Assembly: GCA_002633025.1 (NCBI GenBank)
Contig: NMRB01000902.1
Coordinates: 137,593 to 201,592 of the forward strand
DNA from: Notospermus geniculatus
Lineage: Eukaryota > Nemertea > Pilidiophora > Heteronemertea > Lineidae
DNA: 64,000 bases
Direction: 5' to 3'
The notes below the pieces were generated by a model that saw only the letters and a list, made by a program, of their open reading frames with translations, did no database searches and was not told the DNA's origin. Positions 62,697-64,000 of the stretch are shown piece by piece. Each line of letters opens with the position of its first letter. Within the stretch, counting starts at the first letter, position 1. The position numbers and the translations under genes were made by a program.

Positions 62697-62961
62697 TGTA
62701 AACTTCATTTGCACATGGAACACTAATTGTACTGAAAATAATGTCGCTCTGTTAATATCCTCAGAAATGGAATTCAAGGCACAATTGACAGATTCATGCA
62801 CCCCACTTGGCACTACCATAAAAAAAGTTGAAGCCCCTGCCTATTACGTAAAGCCAAAATTCAGGCAGTGAGAGACATCTGGTGGCAACACATGAAGTGT
62901 ATCCCTCAGTAAGTTCATCGTTCGCAGTTAAACCATTATGTTTAATTCTTTTATGATATCA

Positions 62962-63262
62962 TTAGTCTTGGCCCTTGGGTTTTCGGAGTAAGTAGTTGGT
63001 CTATCTCCAGTAGAGAATCAGGCAAAGTTCACCCTGATTTCAGTCACAAAGACATGGTTATCTGAAAGACAACTTTCATTTCGTATTAATTCACAGAGAA
63101 ATGACCCCCGGCAATATTTTGCATGCATAAAGACTGACAAAAGAGCACACGAAATTGACTCTAATGCTGGTAACGGCATTACTCTCTGATTAATTCCGCA
63201 GCTGCACTAACAATTATTGCTCATAAGTGTGGGCATAACTTTATACAATTAGATAACATAGA
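62962..63262. other. Unassigned stretch
   Basis: Nothing recognised. Confidence 0.4.
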
Positions 63263-64000
63263 GTTTAGCTCACCTGGTGAGCTCCTACGGTGGTGGTGGC
63301 CAGCGTCCGTCGTCGTCGTCCGTTAGCAGGGCACGTTTTGTAACCGCTGGGGCTATTGACCTGAAACTTTGTACGTGTGTACATGTATACCCCTAGGTCA
63401 GATTATCTGTCACACCAAGTTTTGGTCCGATTCAATTCTTGGCTTGGCCACCAGGTGGCCAAAATCGAAAAGACAAAAGTGCAATAACTCCTGAACTACT
63501 GACTGGATCATCTACAAATTTTTACCATAGGTACATAAGGAGAGATGACATATCTAACGGGTTTTTGATTTGACCTACTTGGCCACAGAGGTCAAAGTTC
63601 AAAATTTTGCCATTTGGTGGCACGTTTCGTGGCTATTTGAGCTAGAGTCTTCTGACTTTGTATGATATCGAGGTCCAACTATGTGTTCAGTAGTTTTCGG
63701 CACGATTCTACCTCAAACATGGCCGCCAGGCGGCCATCTTTGAAAATGGATTTTGGCGCATATTTCATAAATTACAGCAACTATAGTGTTTTGATCTTGA
63801 AATAGTATGTATTTAGGCAAAGTGCATCAAATTTTGACCCTTTTCGAATTCAAAAATGGCTGCCAGTCGGCCATCTTGAAAATTGGACTTTAGCCAATAT
63901 CTCATGAAGAACAGCAGCTAGAATGCTGTATTTAACTTGGCATGAATATGTCTGCAGAAACCCTCTATATGTTTGCCAAATTTTAGCTCTATTGCGCTTC
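63263..64000 (+). repeat. Dispersed repeat R1, copy 5, runs off the window
   Basis: GTTTAGCTCACCTGGTGAGC, CGTCGTCGTCCGTTAGCAGG, GACCTGAAACTTTGTACG, then two GGCCGCCAGGCGGCCATCTT-type modules at about 63720 and 63855. The right end lies beyond 64000. Confidence 0.85.

Larger units (their letters stand above)
62077..62956. mobile_element. BB-family element with nested SINE and class A MITE
   Basis: Ends TCATAAAGGAATCAAACATA and TCATAAAAGAATTAAACATA inward; TATCA on both sides (62072-62076 and 62957-62961). Colinear with 33288-33775 except for two insertions, at about 62182-62452 and 62544-62696. Confidence 0.85.

Overview
The window looks like gene-poor, repeat-saturated nuclear DNA of an animal. 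The base composition is moderately AT-rich, TACATGTA-type palindromes are frequent, tRNA-derived SINEs and non-LTR retrotransposon tails occur, and there are hundreds of bases of inverted repeats per kilobase. The repeat style suggests a marine invertebrate deuterostome, with an amphioxus-like genome as my best guess. That identification is low confidence, because no conserved gene is present to anchor it. I found no intact protein-coding gene, rRNA or functional tRNA gene. The longest open frames (up to 172 codons) cross element boundaries or lie in tandem repeats. Protein-like remnants are limited to a broken LINE reverse transcriptase tail (46860-47180), two short peptides inside inverted-repeat elements (about 27078 and 38161-38541), and one possible first exon ending in a perfect splice donor (42295-42315).

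Most of the window is non-autonomous DNA transposons (MITEs and foldback elements), many nested. Class A (PIF/Harbinger-like) has 3-bp TTA or TAA target duplications, ends starting AG or GG, and the triplet CAC at positions 12-14 of nearly every terminus, although positions 3-11 differ between families. Class B is TA-flanked with the head GSGAGGTT. Class C comprises other TA-flanked Tc1/mariner-like elements (CACTCATGG, TATCGGGTGTCCC, CAGGGTGG, CACTCTAAAAAC and AAGTCTGG ends). Class D has TTAA flanks and GGAGCACGGTATTG-like ends. Family X has GGTGTAACG ends and repeatedly sits at the B box of tRNA-derived SINEs. Family BB has GCATAAAGG ends and a TATCA duplication in both intact copies. Family R1 is a 0.7-0.95 kb dispersed repeat starting TTTTAGCTCACC, with five copies.

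Layout: 1-5.1 kb holds scattered MITEs and the first R1. 5.8-10.3 kb is a 1.6-2.4 kb duplicated block whose two copies differ by several MITE insertions. 10.6-16 kb is sparser, with a nested class A pair and an insertion seen both empty and filled around a single N. 16.4-18.6 kb is a MITE chain. 20-34 kb has further foldbacks, a 0.9 kb Tc1-like foldback (30.5-31.4 kb) and the BB family. 36-42 kb has a GC-rich stretch, family X copies inside SINEs, a hAT end and a tandem trio of class A elements. 45.8-50.5 kb has two minisatellites, the LINE remnant and a mariner-like element inside another element. 52-60.7 kb is nearly end-to-end class A, C and D elements. 60.9-64 kb has SINEs, BB2 and the last R1.

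Six single-base Ns (3076, 7838, 15568, 40202, 42583, 45299) lie in or beside repeats or at duplication edges. At three of them sequence already present upstream restarts immediately after the N. Some apparent duplications may therefore be two haplotypes joined end to end.
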